The position numbers and the translations under genes are program-made. From assembly GCA_002710905.1 (NCBI GenBank), contig PAJB01000022.1, positions 53,897 through 60,072 on the forward strand: DNA of 6,176 nt, written 5' to 3'. This document shows, piece after piece, positions 4,733 through 6,176 of this stretch. The number at the start of each line of letters is the position of its first letter. Within the stretch, counting starts at the first letter, position 1. The notes below the pieces were generated by a model, which saw only the letters and a list, made by a program, of their open reading frames with translations, had not been told where the DNA came from and made no database searches. The DNA is from Chloroflexota bacterium (GTDB lineage Bacteria; Chloroflexota; Dehalococcoidia; UBA2979).

Positions 4733-6176
4733 AAAGATTATCCATGCCGGATAAACTTTTTTCTCCACGAACTAAAACATTAGTTGAAATACTAGAGGGA
4801 TCAATTACAACTGAGTGTGGCGTTAAGGACTTATGATTATCACTAAAAATTCTCGGTAAAAATTCAGGAGTTTCTTGAACTGTTCCATCTGATACTTTCT
4901 TGATTGCTTCAGGTGCTAACTCTATACATGCGCCACATCTTATGCAATCTTTCATATCTATTGAATATTTATCATTAACTTTTTTAATCGTTTTTGTAGG
5001 GCAAATATTCATTGCTGAATCTAAATTCTTATCAAATTGATTAACAATGATTAGTTTTGTAAGCCCAGGACAAGAACAGACATCACCGCTACATTTTTTA
5101 TTAATTACACAATTTTCGTAATCTTCAGAGAAATGACTAACAGTATTTTTCATTATAGTAGGACTTGCTTGACCATGAACGCAATTTGAATACAAAAGAG
5201 TGCTGCCTATGATGTCCAAATTAATCTTATCTTCTTCTCGGCCATTACCTTTTGAAATTCTGCGAAATATCTCAGTCATTCTTTGATTGCCACCATGACA
5301 AGTGGTGCATCTACCACATGATTCGTCTTCTACGAACTGAGAAAATAATAAGTTCAATTGTATGCTACATGAAGAATCAGAAATAAACACTAATCCACCA
5401 GAACCGACTAGTGCACCATGTTCTTTAAATTGATCGGGCTCAAGCTCTAAAGTACTAGCAATACTTGAAGGCAAATAACCAGCGAGTGGGCCGCCAGCCT
5501 GTAAGGCTTTAAATGGTTTATCATTTGTAATGCCACCACAAGCAATTAGAACATCTGTTATTTTTGTTCCCCATGGCAATTCCATGATTCCTGGGTTTTC
5601 AACTTCACCAGACATAGAAAACAACTTTGTACCAGAAATACTATCTACGCCATATTCTCTATACCAAGCAGAACCATTACGCATAATCATAGGAATACTT
5701 GCAAAAGATTCAACATTATTTACATTTGTAGGACTAAAAAAAACACCAGAATTTGCTGGAAATGGAGGCTTGATACGCGGCATGCCTCTAGAGTCTTGTA
5801 TGGATGCTATTAATCCTGTTTCCTCACCACAAACATATGCACCTGCTCCCTTAATGATACGAAGATCGAAGTTAAAGTCACTCATCAGGATATTGTCTCC
5901 TAAAATGCCTACTGCATATGCGTCATCGATAGCCTTCTGCATGCGATCAATAGCTAGAGGGTATTCGCTTCTAATATATATATATCCTTTATTCGAAAAT
6001 GTACCCAATGCACCTATAATCATTCCTTCAATTATTGAATGCGGATCACCTTCCATAAGAATACGATTAACCCATGAACCAGGATCGCCTTCATCTGCAT
6101 TGCAAACTAAGTACTTGTCTTCAGTTTGCGCAGATGATAGAAAGCCCCATTTAACGCCTGTCGGGAAAAATGCTCC
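4725..6176 (-). CDS. NuoF-like NAD(P)H/FMN/Fe-S oxidoreductase subunit, 5'-truncated by window edge
   Basis: The protein resembles complex I subunit NuoF and the related flavin subunits of NAD-linked hydrogenases and formate dehydrogenases, which pass electrons between NAD(P)H, FMN and a 4Fe-4S cluster. The frame is open to the window edge (483 residues visible). A start at the ATG at 6056 is excluded because the 40 codons before it encode conserved family sequence. In visible numbering: GAFFPTGVKWG (2-12), YLVCNADEGDPGS (22-34), LMEGDPHSIIEGMIIGA (40-56), GAGAYVCGEETG (110-121), RIKPPFP (134-140), PTNVNNVES (149-157) and an SLBB domain (about 190-265). The N3-type cluster ligands are CGRCTTC (287-293) and the Cys of SNC (332). 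A KKCSGDVC segment (360-367) leads to a degenerate ferredoxin domain with ICP (391-393) and CIRCGAC (411-417). A glycine in the flavin loop and the Arg after CxxCxxC are replaced, by Phe and His. The partner subunits are outside the window, so the electron acceptor is unknown. Confidence 0.9.
   Translation of the reverse strand, partial: GAFFPTGVKWGFLSSAQTEDKYLVCNADEGDPGSWVNRILMEGDPHSIIEGMIIGALGTFSNKGYIYIRSEYPLAIDRMQKAIDDAYAVGILGDNILMSDFNFDLRIIKGAGAYVCGEETGLIASIQDSRGMPRIKPPFPANSGVFFSPTNVNNVESFASIPMIMRNGSAWYREYGVDSISGTKLFSMSGEVENPGIMELPWGTKITDVLIACGGITNDKPFKALQAGGPLAGYLPSSIASTLELEPDQFKEHGALVGSGGLVFISDSSCSIQLNLLFSQFVEDESCGRCTTCHGGNQRMTEIFRRISKGNGREEDKINLDIIGSTLLYSNCVHGQASPTIMKNTVSHFSEDYENCVINKKCSGDVCSCPGLTKLIIVNQFDKNLDSAMNICPTKTIKKVNDKYSIDMKDCIRCGACIELAPEAIKKVSDGTVQETPEFLPRIFSDNHKSLTPHSVVIDPSSISTNVLVRGEKSLSGMDNLSI

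Overview
The window is AT-rich bacterial DNA (roughly one third G+C by eye). It holds four complete protein genes, one complete tmRNA gene, and two protein genes cut by the window edges. The best lineage clue is the tmRNA. It is a one-piece molecule, not the permuted two-piece form of alphaproteobacteria and many cyanobacteria. Its tag reads most plausibly GEKKLALAA, close to the tag I recall for Dehalococcoides (GERELVLAG). With the S41 peptidase-smpB pairing this suggests a Chloroflexota bacterium, perhaps an AT-rich marine Dehalococcoidia/SAR202-like lineage. This is an inference of moderate confidence, made without a database search.

Layout from left to right: (i) 1-128, minus strand: the N-terminus of a probable alpha/beta hydrolase, running off the left edge. 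(ii) 129-368: a very AT-rich divergent intergenic region with a 20-bp imperfect palindrome and a TATAAT box. (iii) 369-1646: a membrane-anchored, PDZ-containing S41 C-terminal processing peptidase. (iv) 1670-2164: SmpB, starting at TTG. (v) 2229-2573: ssrA (tmRNA) with encoded CCA. (vi) 2588-3211: a PduO-type ATP:cob(I)alamin adenosyltransferase whose ribosome-binding site lies 4 nt past the tmRNA 3' end. (vii) 3239-4732: an alpha-type NDP-forming acyl-CoA synthetase without an ATP-grasp domain. (viii) 4725-6176, minus strand: a NuoF-like flavin/Fe-S protein, cut at its 5' end by the right edge and overlapping its neighbour tail-to-tail by 8 bp.

Functional reading: the first plus-strand block is a protein quality-control neighbourhood. 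SmpB and tmRNA rescue stalled ribosomes and add a tag ending LALAA. The adjacent tail-specific protease belongs to the family of E. coli Tsp/Prc, which is known to degrade proteins carrying such tags outside the cytoplasm. The second block is metabolic: cobalamin activation, acyl-CoA/acyl-phosphate interconversion, and on the other strand a flavin/Fe-S electron-transfer subunit. All plus-strand genes from 369 to 4732 are closely spaced and no convincing terminator lies between them.

The most notable molecular oddity is the C-terminal ferredoxin domain of the NuoF-like protein. Its two 4Fe-4S motifs have degenerated so that exactly the four cysteines of one cluster remain. I did not find a clear new defence or mobile system here; the unusual points are listed as separate findings.
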